From Leptospira sp. (lineage in GTDB: Bacteria > Spirochaetota > Leptospiria > Leptospirales > Leptospiraceae), in NCBI GenBank assembly GCA_016742255.1, contig JACVCB010000012.1, positions 41,665 to 105,664 of the forward strand: 64,000 nucleotides of DNA, in the 5' to 3' direction. Every line of letters starts with the position of its first letter. Within the stretch, counting starts at the first letter, position 1. The notes under the pieces were generated by a model that saw only the letters and a program-made list of their open reading frames with translations, had not been told where the DNA came from and did no database searches. Positions 34,990-43,840 of the stretch are shown here, one piece after another. The position numbers were made by a program, and so were the translations under genes.

Positions 34990-36407
34990 GATTTTGATTC
35001 CCTTTGGGAAAGATAGGAATTGATAAAAACAATTTGTTTTTTTCCATCTAACGGAAAATTGGTGCTTATATTCACTTGAGATCCTTCTCCAAAAAGGGAT
35101 TCAAGTTCTGCTTTAATTTTCGTTTTTTCTTTTTCCAAGTTGGATTCACTTATTCCTATCACCTCAGAAAGTGATAACCTACATTCCCATCTTACGTCCG
35201 TTATTTGTTCCACTTGGAATTGGTAAATGATGGGATTTTTTCTGAGAATCCTTGCCACATCAATTGGATTGATCGTTTCCCCGTTTGGTTTCTGAAAGTA
35301 CACTGGTTTTCTGCCAGATAACAGGCGTAAGCGAGGAAAATGGTCCCCACATTCGCAAGTTCCATACTGGATTTCTCCTTGGTCACCAGTTCTATACCTA
35401 AGGAGAGGCAAGTAAGGATTCCTTCCACCTGTGAGGACAATCTCACCCACATTGCCAGTGGGGAGTGGTGTGAATGTTTGATTGGAGATCACCTCTAGAT
35501 ACAAATCATGTGGCAAAAGGTGCATCCATTCTGGATCTTTGGGACAGGAATAAGCGATGGGACCAGTTTCATTTAGCGAATAAAAATTGATAACGGGGCA
35601 TTGGAAGTATTCAGATAGATTATTTCGTAAAGCAGGTGTTAACTCTAATGCGGTGGAGTGAATCGCTTCTGGTTTGTATTTGATACCCATTTTCATTGCC
35701 GATTCAAATGCATAAGGGTCTCCCGTTAAAATTTGTGGGGAAAATTCTAAAAGAAAGTTTTGTAAATCGGTAGTTTTGTTCCAAGAATTGGGATGGATAT
35801 TAATTTTTGCAAATTTGGCTCCTCCCGCTAAACTATGGCAGGTGGCATATACAATTGTATTTTCTTGGTAACAAAGTTGAATGGCAAAGGTGGACTTAGG
35901 AGAATGGATGGGAGTTACTCCAAACTTTTTTACGCTATATTCAATAAGAGGCACATAACATCCAATCGCCTTGGGGTGGTTTGGTGCAAGGATGGGTTTT
36001 CCTGTTGTTCCAGAAGTGGGATTGATCACCATATCCTGTAGGTCGGCATCTATTGGGATGATGTCTGTGATTTTTGTTTGTAAGTCATCACGGTTTGTAA
36101 AGGGGATGGACTCAAAGTTTTGTTTCCAATGGATCCCTTCCAATTGTTTTCTAAAAAATACAGATGATTTGAAGTAAGTTTCGATAAAGGAGAGGATCGA
36201 TTCTTTTGTCTGATACAGAGAATGTTCTTTTGCAGAGATTAGGTCATTCTGAAAGGATTTTACAAATTGAAATTCCTCTTCGCCAATTCGGTCCCCAATA
36301 TTTGCATTCCACTTAGGTGAAAAACGTGATTCGAACATTTTTTGTAATTCGAGATCCCATTCCTCTCGTAAAAGTGGTGTTCTTTTTGAATCCAAAACTT
36401 TATTCAC
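34986..36407 (-). CDS. PaaK/CapK-like adenylate-forming enzyme
   Basis: A 473-residue AMP-binding protein. INPTSGTTGKPILAPN is the P-loop of the ANL superfamily, INFYSLNETGPIAYSCP the YxxTE-like region, and LLRYRTGDQGEI the A7/A8 hinge motif. The Cys-rich segment CECGDHFPRLRLLSGR matches the zinc motif of phenylacetate-CoA ligase relatives. It activates an unknown carboxylate. It overlaps its upstream neighbour by 8 bp and nadR by 4 bp. Confidence 0.86.
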   Translation of the reverse strand: MNKVLDSKRTPLLREEWDLELQKMFESRFSPKWNANIGDRIGEEEFQFVKSFQNDLISAKEHSLYQTKESILSFIETYFKSSVFFRKQLEGIHWKQNFESIPFTNRDDLQTKITDIIPIDADLQDMVINPTSGTTGKPILAPNHPKAIGCYVPLIEYSVKKFGVTPIHSPKSTFAIQLCYQENTIVYATCHSLAGGAKFAKINIHPNSWNKTTDLQNFLLEFSPQILTGDPYAFESAMKMGIKYKPEAIHSTALELTPALRNNLSEYFQCPVINFYSLNETGPIAYSCPKDPEWMHLLPHDLYLEVISNQTFTPLPTGNVGEIVLTGGRNPYLPLLRYRTGDQGEIQYGTCECGDHFPRLRLLSGRKPVYFQKPNGETINPIDVARILRKNPIIYQFQVEQITDVRWECRLSLSEVIGISESNLEKEKTKIKAELESLFGEGSQVNISTNFPLDGKKQIVFINSYLSQRESKS

Positions 36408-36951
36408 GGTTGTACTTAGAGGCTGCTTCTTCCTCTTCTTTTTGTCTGAGTTGCCTTAAAATTTCTTTGGCTCTTTCTTGGGCTTTTTTCGTTTCCTCCA
36501 AAATTCGAACTCTCTCTCTGGAATCAATGGAACGATACCGATCCGTAAAGTATTCCTTTGTTTCATTTGCGGGGAGGATATGAATCGCATCAAAGAAACT
36601 TCTGACAAGTTCTTCTGCTCGTTCAGAATCGCTTGTCCAAGTATGATAGTCTGGAACCAGTTCACATAATTTAGGTAAGGTGTTTGTAAGGTATTCGTAA
36701 AAAGATTGTAAGGTAAATTCAGGGATTTGTGATTCTTTATCATACAATACATTCGCCAATATGATGTGAATTGCCTTTAGATTGAGGTTGGTTATGGTAT
36801 CAAATGATTTTGGGAACGGGAACAACTTACCTTGGTTCGTACGAGAGAAAAACACATCAAACCATAAAGCATCCAATGACACTGAAGATAAGTCTACTAA
36901 GTGGAAAGGTGTATTGAGAATTTGTTTAATGTAATGTCTGATTTCTAACAT
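36400..36951 (-). CDS. Hypothetical protein of the MoxR/VWA operon
   Basis: A 183-residue soluble protein, helical, with a charged C-terminus (RVRILEETKKAQERAKEIL then RQKEEEEAASKYNRE). No domain is recognised. It overlaps the VWA gene by 26 bp and the PaaK-like gene by 8 bp, which points to a functional link with the operon. Confidence 0.68.
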   Translation of the reverse strand: MLEIRHYIKQILNTPFHLVDLSSVSLDALWFDVFFSRTNQGKLFPFPKSFDTITNLNLKAIHIILANVLYDKESQIPEFTLQSFYEYLTNTLPKLCELVPDYHTWTSDSERAEELVRSFFDAIHILPANETKEYFTDRYRSIDSRERVRILEETKKAQERAKEILRQLRQKEEEEAASKYNRE

Positions 36952-38572
36952 AATTTTTTTCTACGAAATCTTTGCTAAACTGAAGTAAATCTGTCCAATT
37001 TTGAATGGGATAAATGTCCCATCCACTATGTTCCAATTCTTTTACCACAGGATTATGGTTTGGTTGGTAAAGTTGTAAAACCATAGAACCTCCACCTTGC
37101 GCTTGTTCGAGTGCATTCTTAACTATTGTCCTCGGATCCCTTGGGTAGTTTTGCGTGAACATCGTATCAATTCCATCATCGGAGATCACAAGGATATGCC
37201 TTTTCCGTTTAGGAGGTTCTTTGTATTCTTCTTCCAATAATTCTAGTGGAAAACAAGTTCCCCCTCCAAAATAACCTGTCAGTACTTTTAAAATTTCCTT
37301 TTCATTCTGAATGAATCCATCGGTGGTTAAAAATTCCCTTTCCCCTGACCATAAGGTAACTCTTACAGAACTACCTGTTTTCAGAGCAGACAGTGCGATA
37401 ATAGCACCAGCCAATGTTAAGTAAGATAAATCTTGCTGCGGATTGGGCATTGATCCAGAACAGTCAACAAACAAGTCTAAGTCGATAGGGTTCACCTTGA
37501 TTTCATTCGATTCGGTCTCACCATAAACATCTTCCACTGTTGTATAACCTGGAATGATCACAGGGCTTTTGATCGTAGATTCCATCCAATTGATTTTTTC
37601 AATTGGAGATCCAGGATCCCATAAATCATTTCCTTCTAGGATTTCTTCTTTTGCTCCAGGAGTTCTCCGTTCGGGAAATGGAACAAGGTATGGTAGTGCT
37701 TTATCTTTATAATATCGATATGTGATTTCCGAAATATCAGCTTCAATACCCATACTTTTACAAATGGTTGAATAATCAGAAGGAGAAAGTGAATTTTTGG
37801 AACCAGTGACTCCTTCTAATGGAAATAGTTCGGATGAAATTTCTACATCTGATAAACCAGAAGGTGGACTCATCCCTTTTCCTGCATCAAGTGTGTCTAA
37901 TAACGATTTTAACTGATTTGATTCAGATTCTTTTTCCCCTTCAAAAAAATAAGGGAAACAAATACTAGCAAAATCGAACATACCTTTTGACCAATCATTG
38001 GGGAAATTTCGAATCATACGAGAGACTAAAGCAGCGTCCGATTGGATTTGGTCACTTAACGTGCCTTCGGTGAGAGTTCCAGTGGGAAGTGCCCACAATA
38101 ACTCATAAGTACGCATATAAAAATTCCAAAATGGATCCTTCTGTTTTCCTAACTTTAGGTATACTTCTTCCATTCTTAAATGATTTTGTCGTTTGAGATG
38201 GTCGTTGATAAACAAATCTTCGTAAATATTCACGATCATCGGAGTTAGGTGATTTAGCCTTGGCATGGCAACGTTCGATATATAAACAAGTTTTGCTTGG
38301 TCGGCCAAATCACCTGGGCAATACACATGGTGTCCGATTTCATGTCCTAAAATTTCCAATGCAAAATCTTCGAGATGATAGTTTTGGATTTGGTTCACAG
38401 AAAGTAAGACTCTATGGTCTTTTAAGCGAATGGCAGCAAAGGATGTAGTGAGTCCTTGTGTTTTTTCCTCTTCTTCTGAAAATAAAAATTTTGCAGGTGA
38501 TAGTTTTACATAATCACTCCAAAGTTTGAGAGCTTCTTCCCATTTTGATTCCCAAACCTTGACAAAATCCAC
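36926..38572 (-). CDS. Metallopeptidase-VWA fusion protein partner of a MoxR ATPase
   Basis: A 548-residue protein that joins two modules. The N-terminal domain has a zinc-peptidase HEIGHH motif (77-82) with a downstream NIYEDLF (115-121) that could give the third ligand. The C-terminal domain is a von Willebrand A fold with MIDAS motif DCSGSM (370-375) and a later SDDGID. This resembles the DUF2201 peptidase/VWA arrangement that pairs with MoxR AAA+ ATPases. Its GTG start directly follows the upstream stop. Substrate and role are unknown. Confidence 0.8.
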   Translation of the reverse strand: MDFVKVWESKWEEALKLWSDYVKLSPAKFLFSEEEEKTQGLTTSFAAIRLKDHRVLLSVNQIQNYHLEDFALEILGHEIGHHVYCPGDLADQAKLVYISNVAMPRLNHLTPMIVNIYEDLFINDHLKRQNHLRMEEVYLKLGKQKDPFWNFYMRTYELLWALPTGTLTEGTLSDQIQSDAALVSRMIRNFPNDWSKGMFDFASICFPYFFEGEKESESNQLKSLLDTLDAGKGMSPPSGLSDVEISSELFPLEGVTGSKNSLSPSDYSTICKSMGIEADISEITYRYYKDKALPYLVPFPERRTPGAKEEILEGNDLWDPGSPIEKINWMESTIKSPVIIPGYTTVEDVYGETESNEIKVNPIDLDLFVDCSGSMPNPQQDLSYLTLAGAIIALSALKTGSSVRVTLWSGEREFLTTDGFIQNEKEILKVLTGYFGGGTCFPLELLEEEYKEPPKRKRHILVISDDGIDTMFTQNYPRDPRTIVKNALEQAQGGGSMVLQLYQPNHNPVVKELEHSGWDIYPIQNWTDLLQFSKDFVEKNYVRNQTLH

Positions 38573-39511
38573 TTAGGTTCTCCCCAAATAGAATAAATAT
38601 AACTGATACGAATGTTTTAACGTGTAAAGAGCATAGGTTTCCGTTTCAAAGGTAGATGTGATTGAATTTGGATCCAATTTTTGTGCGAGGATTTGTTTCC
38701 AAACATTGGATACTGGAGAACTTGTGATGGTGGGTGACATTGGAGGTTCAATTGAGTACAAACTCGTTCCAAACTCATCAACAAATAGTTGGTACCAAGA
38801 TTCCCCTGATGATACCAAGACGTTTCCAAGATTTGCATATAGTTTAGGAAGATTTGTGAAATTGCCACCTAACAAAGTGTATCCAGGTATGGAACGAAAG
38901 TGGAAATTTCCTTTTGGAGTTTGGTTTTGGGTTGATGGAACAAAGGGAGATTGGATCGAAGTCTCATCGATTCCGAGTATCTTTTTACATTCTGTTTTTA
39001 GATCATCACCTAGAAGCGGAAACAAAGATTGGATCACTTCACGGTATTCTGGTTTTCCACTCGCCCAATACAAAACAGCCAAAACAATTTTTAGTTCTTC
39101 CATGGTTTGTACTTTTGGAAGCAGTGAAAGTAATCGTTTTAAATATAATTCTTTTTTTCCATCTTCCACTTTTGAGATGGCATTCGAAAGATAAGGAATG
39201 AATAGGTTTGGGCTTTGTTTTAGGTTAGGGTGGCATTCTTTGATGACTTGGTAAAAAAAAGGTTCAAAGTTCCCCAGTCGTTGCAGAAACTGTTTTGAAA
39301 GGAGACTAACAAATGTTTCAAAGAGAGATAAAATCACACCTTCTTCCCATTGCCAAACAAAATTGAAAAACAATGAGTCAAAAAAAAGGACTAAATGATG
39401 GGATACATCTTCCTCTGTGATTTGTGGGTTTAGTTTCCTTGCGGCAAAAATGATTTGATTACATACTTCCTTTTCTTTTTTTAAGGTATCCTTCCATGAA
39501 GTGGAGTTCAT
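38573..39511 (-). CDS. Hypothetical protein of the MoxR/VWA operon
   Basis: About 312 residues from ATG 39511, chosen because it makes an ATGA overlap with the MoxR-like stop; an ATG at 39529 is possible. The protein is soluble and mostly helical in its first half, with no domain I recognise. Position between the ATPase and VWA genes, as often found for adaptor subunits of MoxR systems, suggests it belongs to the complex. Confidence 0.7.
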   Translation of the reverse strand: MNSTSWKDTLKKEKEVCNQIIFAARKLNPQITEEDVSHHLVLFFDSLFFNFVWQWEEGVILSLFETFVSLLSKQFLQRLGNFEPFFYQVIKECHPNLKQSPNLFIPYLSNAISKVEDGKKELYLKRLLSLLPKVQTMEELKIVLAVLYWASGKPEYREVIQSLFPLLGDDLKTECKKILGIDETSIQSPFVPSTQNQTPKGNFHFRSIPGYTLLGGNFTNLPKLYANLGNVLVSSGESWYQLFVDEFGTSLYSIEPPMSPTITSSPVSNVWKQILAQKLDPNSITSTFETETYALYTLKHSYQLYLFYLGRT

Positions 39512-41085
39512 ACATTCGATTCCGCCCACTTTAAATAATTTGTATACCTTTGGTGTAAATACTTTAAGTTTAATAAATCATCAAACATATGCCCGTATAG
39601 CTTTCGTTGTTTGGATATTGATTCGATTTCTTTCTCAATTTCTACAAGTCTTTGTTTGGTTTCTTTTGCCGATAAACCTTCCAATCCCATTTCGAATGTT
39701 TCCGAAAGTTTGGCAATTTTATCGTTTTTATCTAAACCAAGTCGTTCGTATTCGCTGAGTGATAATGTAAATAATTTTCGAATCCAACTCACTCGATCAC
39801 TGCGGTAAATTTGGTTATCTGCTTCTTCAAAAAAGGGTGAGTCTATATTTTGAACCAATTTATCATGTAAAACAAATGGTAATACGTGGCTTAGGTCATC
39901 GAGTGTTACTTCACGGAGTCCCCTAAAATAAGCGAGTGCTTTTGCATAATTGATACAAGTAAAGATGGCTCGTACACTCAGTCCATTTTTTGTTTGGGAT
40001 CCGATGTCTTTGATTTTATCTTTTCCGGTTTCTAAAGAAGACAACCTGCTAAAATCAGTGGCACTTAGTTTTGCAGTGTCCTTGGTTTTGTATTCCAATT
40101 GTTCACCTGCATATTCCATAAATTCAAATTGAGAGGCAAAAAATTCCATCCGACGTCGAAGACCTGGTGGAAAGTTTACTTGTTTGATTTGTTCCCCAAC
40201 GTTTTTCATTTCCTCTTCCGAAAAAATGATCTCTTTTGGTACGAGAGATTCTGGTTTATAACCTTCTTCGACCCTTTGGATGAGTTCTTTGATAAAACGA
40301 GTGTTAAAGTGTGGAGCCTTTACTACTACATCAATCCTATCCTTTAGTGCTTCAATGACTTGGTAAGTACCACCACCTGCATCATCATTTGCAGTTAAAT
40401 ACCAAGCGGCATCAGGACATTCATAAATTTGGTCATAAATCTCAGCGTAGTTATCTCCCATGATTGTGAGTAGGGCAGACTGGGTCCTTGTGGGAATCCG
40501 ATTGTATTCATCGATGATTTTTACTTGCATCCCAAGCCATTTTCGCCATGCAATTTTGATTTCATCCATTGATTTGGCTTGCATCATATCACTTGGAAGA
40601 GGGTTCCCTAATAGATCTGTAATTGTCATCTGTGGTTGGCCATGTTGAATGGCTCGTTTGATTTCTTTGATAGAATAACCAGCAAGAACTCCCATTAGAA
40701 TTGCCGATGCAGTTTTCCCTCTCCCAGGTCCACCAACTAACAAACATTTACCTTTTACTATCAGTGATAATAGAGGGAGTAAAACAAAACTCGAATAACT
40801 TTGTGCAGTTGGGAGTGTGATAGTGGATTTTGAATCACCAATCGAAAACCTTAATGGTGGTGTGTCATTGTACTCAATGTCATAAAACGGGTTGATGATG
40901 GCAAAGTTTGTGATCCAAAAATATGCCTTTCTTAATTTTTCATCCAAATCAAGGTTTTGTGTATCCCCCTTTCCCAAAGGGATTGGACCATCTTCCAGAA
41001 TGTCTGAGATATCGAATTTTTTCTCCTTACTCTTGTTTTGTGGGATGGTTGGTGATGCAGAAAGTTTATTTGGAGTCGAAGTCAT
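39508..41085 (-). CDS. MoxR-like AAA+ ATPase
   Basis: About 525 residues from ATG 41085 (ATGA overlap with the upstream stop; an ATG at 41118 is less likely). Walker A GGPGRGKT is near residues 118-125, Walker B appears in VKIIDEYNRIP, and the sensor region is WYLTANDDAGGG, consistent with a MoxR-clade AAA+ ATPase. Such ATPases act with VWA proteins in assembly or activation of protein complexes. The next gene but one encodes a VWA partner. Confidence 0.88.
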   Translation of the reverse strand: MTSTPNKLSASPTIPQNKSKEKKFDISDILEDGPIPLGKGDTQNLDLDEKLRKAYFWITNFAIINPFYDIEYNDTPPLRFSIGDSKSTITLPTAQSYSSFVLLPLLSLIVKGKCLLVGGPGRGKTASAILMGVLAGYSIKEIKRAIQHGQPQMTITDLLGNPLPSDMMQAKSMDEIKIAWRKWLGMQVKIIDEYNRIPTRTQSALLTIMGDNYAEIYDQIYECPDAAWYLTANDDAGGGTYQVIEALKDRIDVVVKAPHFNTRFIKELIQRVEEGYKPESLVPKEIIFSEEEMKNVGEQIKQVNFPPGLRRRMEFFASQFEFMEYAGEQLEYKTKDTAKLSATDFSRLSSLETGKDKIKDIGSQTKNGLSVRAIFTCINYAKALAYFRGLREVTLDDLSHVLPFVLHDKLVQNIDSPFFEEADNQIYRSDRVSWIRKLFTLSLSEYERLGLDKNDKIAKLSETFEMGLEGLSAKETKQRLVEIEKEIESISKQRKLYGHMFDDLLNLKYLHQRYTNYLKWAESNV

Positions 41086-41663
41086 CGTTTTTCCTTTAGA
41101 GTTACTTCTGCTAAACACCCGTTTTGTGATTCAATTTTGAATTCTGGAGTTAAGATGAAAATTTGATTGGGGTAGTTTTTTTCCATTTGAAACTTAGGAA
41201 GTTTGTCCAAAGGAATGGAAACTTGTTTTTTCCCTTTTTCTTGGAAAGGATATACAAATGCAATTTTATCTTTTGGCATTCGTAATTCTTTATCCACATT
41301 GATGCTCTCTCTTAGTAAAAAACGTAATGTGAAGGGAGGAATGGTTTCGCCTGGGCACGCTTCTACATCTAGGGATTGGAATGTTCTTGGTTGGAACACT
41401 TCTCCATCCCAAACATGGGAAAGTTTCATTTCTAAGAAAAAATCAAAATCGAGTGGCGAGTTTCGAATCTTTCTCCAAACTGTGGAAGGATTTTTGTCTA
41501 ATAAAAGCGAAAGACCATTGGAAGCCGTGGCATCCTCAATACGAAATGGTGGATTTTCTTTGTAACCTTCTATCTTTTTGTTTGTTCCGGAAACTAAAAA
41601 GTAATTTCCAAACAATACAAATACAATGGCAGAGAAAATTGGGATTACGATTACAGGTCTCAT
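41082..41663 (-). CDS. Membrane-anchored hypothetical protein
   Basis: About 193 residues from ATG 41663, which begins RPVIVIPIFSAIVFVLFGNYFL, a single membrane anchor; an upstream ATG at 41801 would reach into the divergent gene. The rest is probably extracytoplasmic with a beta-rich pattern (ASNGLSLLLDKNPSTVWRK resembles a discoidin/F5-F8 start). It is the first gene of the seven-gene operon. Confidence 0.66.
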   Translation of the reverse strand: MRPVIVIPIFSAIVFVLFGNYFLVSGTNKKIEGYKENPPFRIEDATASNGLSLLLDKNPSTVWRKIRNSPLDFDFFLEMKLSHVWDGEVFQPRTFQSLDVEACPGETIPPFTLRFLLRESINVDKELRMPKDKIAFVYPFQEKGKKQVSIPLDKLPKFQMEKNYPNQIFILTPEFKIESQNGCLAEVTLKEKR

Positions 41664-41736
41664 AGAAAGAAAAAATGATACTGAATGCGAAAATGGGCTA
41701 CTTCTTTTTTTATTTACACCAACTGTTGGAGTCTTT

Positions 41737-42651
41737 ATGAAAATAGGAATTTTAGGTGGAACGGGCCTGATTGGAACGTCATTCATCACCACAGCGATCA
41801 AAAACGGCCATCAATTTCGTGTTTTTTCTCGTCAGAAATCCATTCCCAAATCTCTTTCCTCAATCTCTGGCATAGAATTTGTAACTTGCATTCTTCCCCA
41901 ATCTTCCGATTTAGAGGGGCTTGATGCCATCATCAATTTAGTTGGCGAGCCGATTGCGGGCGTTAGGTGGACTGAAGAAAGAAAACAGTTAATCAGTACT
42001 TCGAGAATCGAATTCACTCGAGGGCTAGTTGCTCGTATCTTAGATTTAAAACAACCACCCAAAGTTTTTTTGAATGCAAGTGCAGTTGGTTATTATGGAA
42101 TGTCTGAGTCCGAACACCTTGCGTACACAGAAACCTCACCACCGGGAGATGATTTTTTAGCAAAACTCTGTGTTGAATGGGAAAACCAAACAAATCCTCT
42201 GAAAGTGAGTGGAATCCGCACGGTTTTACTCCGAACAGGGATTGTACTTTCTCCAAACGGTGGTGCATTGGAAAAGATGATTCCGCCATTTCTTCTTGGA
42301 GTAGGAGGTGCGATTGCTTCTGGACAACAAGGTATGAGTTGGATTCATATATCCGATTTTATCAAAGCAACGATTCACCTAATGACAAATGAACAAACAA
42401 ATGGAGCTTATAATTTAGTTTCTCCCAACCCCACAAGTAATGCAGAGTTTTCCAAACAATTGGCAAAAACTTTAAAACGCCCAAATCTTTTTAAGGTACC
42501 TAGTTTCGCTATACAAGCGTTATTTGGAGAAGGCAGTGTCGTTGTGACAAAAGGGCAGTATGTAGTGCCTGAACGATTGTTACAATCGGGATATGAGTTT
42601 CAGTTTCAAAATTTAGATGCGGCACTCTCAAATCTTTTAGAAAAAAACTGA
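41737..42651 (+). CDS. TIGR01777-family NAD-dependent epimerase/dehydratase
   Basis: About 304 residues from ATG 41737. The Rossmann nucleotide site GILGGTGLIGTS and the Tyr-containing ASAVGYYG segment of extended short-chain dehydrogenases are present, as are GEPIAGVRWT and RTGIVLSPNGGALEKM, typical of the SDR39U1/YfcH family. A frame upstream to 41626 lacks family similarity. Substrate unknown. Confidence 0.88.
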   Translation: MKIGILGGTGLIGTSFITTAIKNGHQFRVFSRQKSIPKSLSSISGIEFVTCILPQSSDLEGLDAIINLVGEPIAGVRWTEERKQLISTSRIEFTRGLVARILDLKQPPKVFLNASAVGYYGMSESEHLAYTETSPPGDDFLAKLCVEWENQTNPLKVSGIRTVLLRTGIVLSPNGGALEKMIPPFLLGVGGAIASGQQGMSWIHISDFIKATIHLMTNEQTNGAYNLVSPNPTSNAEFSKQLAKTLKRPNLFKVPSFAIQALFGEGSVVVTKGQYVVPERLLQSGYEFQFQNLDAALSNLLEKN

Positions 42652-42714
42652 TTTCTTCTTTTCAAAAGATGAGAAGGGCAGGAGACTGGAGCCATCCTTA
42701 TCTCGGAGTAAGAA

Positions 42715-43119
42715 ATGAACTCAAAAAAAGTATTAGTCTCTCTACTCGCTGTCTCCTTCGCATTTGTGATGGTGGCTTGTGGCGACTCCAAACCAAAAGA
42801 AGAAGCACCTGCAGTGCAAGAAACCAGTGCCAGTGCTGATCCTGATTTAGCGAAAGGGGAAGAACTTTACCTCCAAAACTGTTCTTCTTGCCATGGTGAA
42901 AAAGGGGCTGGTGACGGAGCTGCTGCAGCTGCACTTAATCCAAAACCACGTAACTACAAAGCTCCAACTGCTGAGTGGAAAAATGGAAACACAATCGCAG
43001 GAATCACTAAAACTTTGAAAGAAGGAATCAAAGGATCTCCAATGGTAGCTTATGGCCATTTGGGTGATGACAATATCAAAATCCTTGCAAAATACGTAGA
43101 ACACCTTTCTAAAAATTAA
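42715..43119 (+). CDS. Cytochrome c lipoprotein
   Basis: A 134-residue lipoprotein (lipobox AFVMVACG) with a linker rich in Ala, Glu and Ser and a class I cytochrome c domain: heme motif CSSCH followed by GEKGAGDG, and an axial Met in KGSPMVAYGHLGDD. It is probably a periplasmic electron carrier to the terminal oxidase. A perfect hairpin follows at 43128-43160. Confidence 0.88.
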   Translation: MNSKKVLVSLLAVSFAFVMVACGDSKPKEEAPAVQETSASADPDLAKGEELYLQNCSSCHGEKGAGDGAAAAALNPKPRNYKAPTAEWKNGNTIAGITKTLKEGIKGSPMVAYGHLGDDNIKILAKYVEHLSKN

Positions 43120-43127
43120 ATTGCCTT

Positions 43128-43160
43128 ATTTCGGTTCCGTTTTTTTGGCGGAACCGAAAT
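43128..43160. repeat. Perfect 12-bp inverted repeat with T-rich loop
   Basis: ATTTCGGTTCCG (43128-43139) and CGGAACCGAAAT (43149-43160) pair perfectly around a 9-base loop that contains seven T. It lies between the cytochrome c and zinc-ribbon genes. It could end transcription, but the U-run is in the loop and not after the stem, so an ordinary intrinsic terminator is not certain. Confidence 0.7.
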
Positions 43161-43169
43161 CCTTCCTAT

Positions 43170-43391
43170 ATGAGCCAAATCGTTAAAAAAGCTGACCGAC
43201 CCACTTGTGATTGTGGAACCACTCGCGAGGATGAAAACGCGCGTAAGGTTGTGAAATATTCAACTTGGGGACTGATCGCCATGGGACTTGTCGGGATATC
43301 TGCTACACCTACAGACGTCTACTTTGTTTGCCGTAAATGCAAACAACCCTTCGGTCGATTGACAAAAGAAGAAAGAAAATCGAAATCCTAA
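43170..43391 (+). CDS. Small zinc-ribbon-like membrane protein
   Basis: A 73-residue protein with Cys pairs at the N-terminus (TCDCG) and near the C-terminus (CRKCKQPFG), which could form one zinc site, and a hydrophobic segment between them (LIAMGLVGISATPTDVYFV). Function unknown. Confidence 0.65.
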   Translation: MSQIVKKADRPTCDCGTTREDENARKVVKYSTWGLIAMGLVGISATPTDVYFVCRKCKQPFGRLTKEERKSKS

Positions 43392-43436
43392 TTTTTGTTG
43401 ACCCGCGTTCTTAGTGGAATTCCCTGGAGGCTAATG

Positions 43437-43784
43437 ATGGAAGAGTTTAAGATTCGATTGGGTTTTGAGAATGGTGGAAACCTCCCTGTGATCCACATTT
43501 CTGGCGAAATCACATCCGAAGCGGAAGAAGAAATTGTGCAATCTTACGAATCGATTCCACAAGACAAACGCACACGAGTGATCCTCAACTTTTCCGAAAC
43601 CTCGTACATCAACTCAGCTGGCATCGCCACTCTCATCAGTCTCATTACAAAATCTTCTGAGAACCAAGGTAAAATTGAATTCGCAGGTCTCAACACCCAC
43701 TTTCGAAAGGTGATGGACATTGTGGGTTTAACTGATTTTGTTCTCATCCACGATTCTCTCAATTCTGCACTCGCCCAAGTGTAA
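43437..43784 (+). CDS. STAS-domain anti-sigma-factor antagonist
   Basis: About 115 residues from ATG 43437; GGAGG (43426-43430) is best spaced for it, and an ATG at 43434 is also possible. ILNFSETSYINSAGIATLISL is the STAS/SpoIIAA core with the phosphorylatable Ser in NSAG. Such proteins bind an anti-sigma kinase when dephosphorylated by a PP2C phosphatase; a SpoIIE-type phosphatase is encoded 1.4 kb downstream on the same strand. Confidence 0.88.
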   Translation: MEEFKIRLGFENGGNLPVIHISGEITSEAEEEIVQSYESIPQDKRTRVILNFSETSYINSAGIATLISLITKSSENQGKIEFAGLNTHFRKVMDIVGLTDFVLIHDSLNSALAQV

Positions 43785-43840
43785 ATTCTTCTAGATTCCT
43801 AACTTACGTTTGGTAAGATAGGAGGGAGAGAGGTCTTTTC

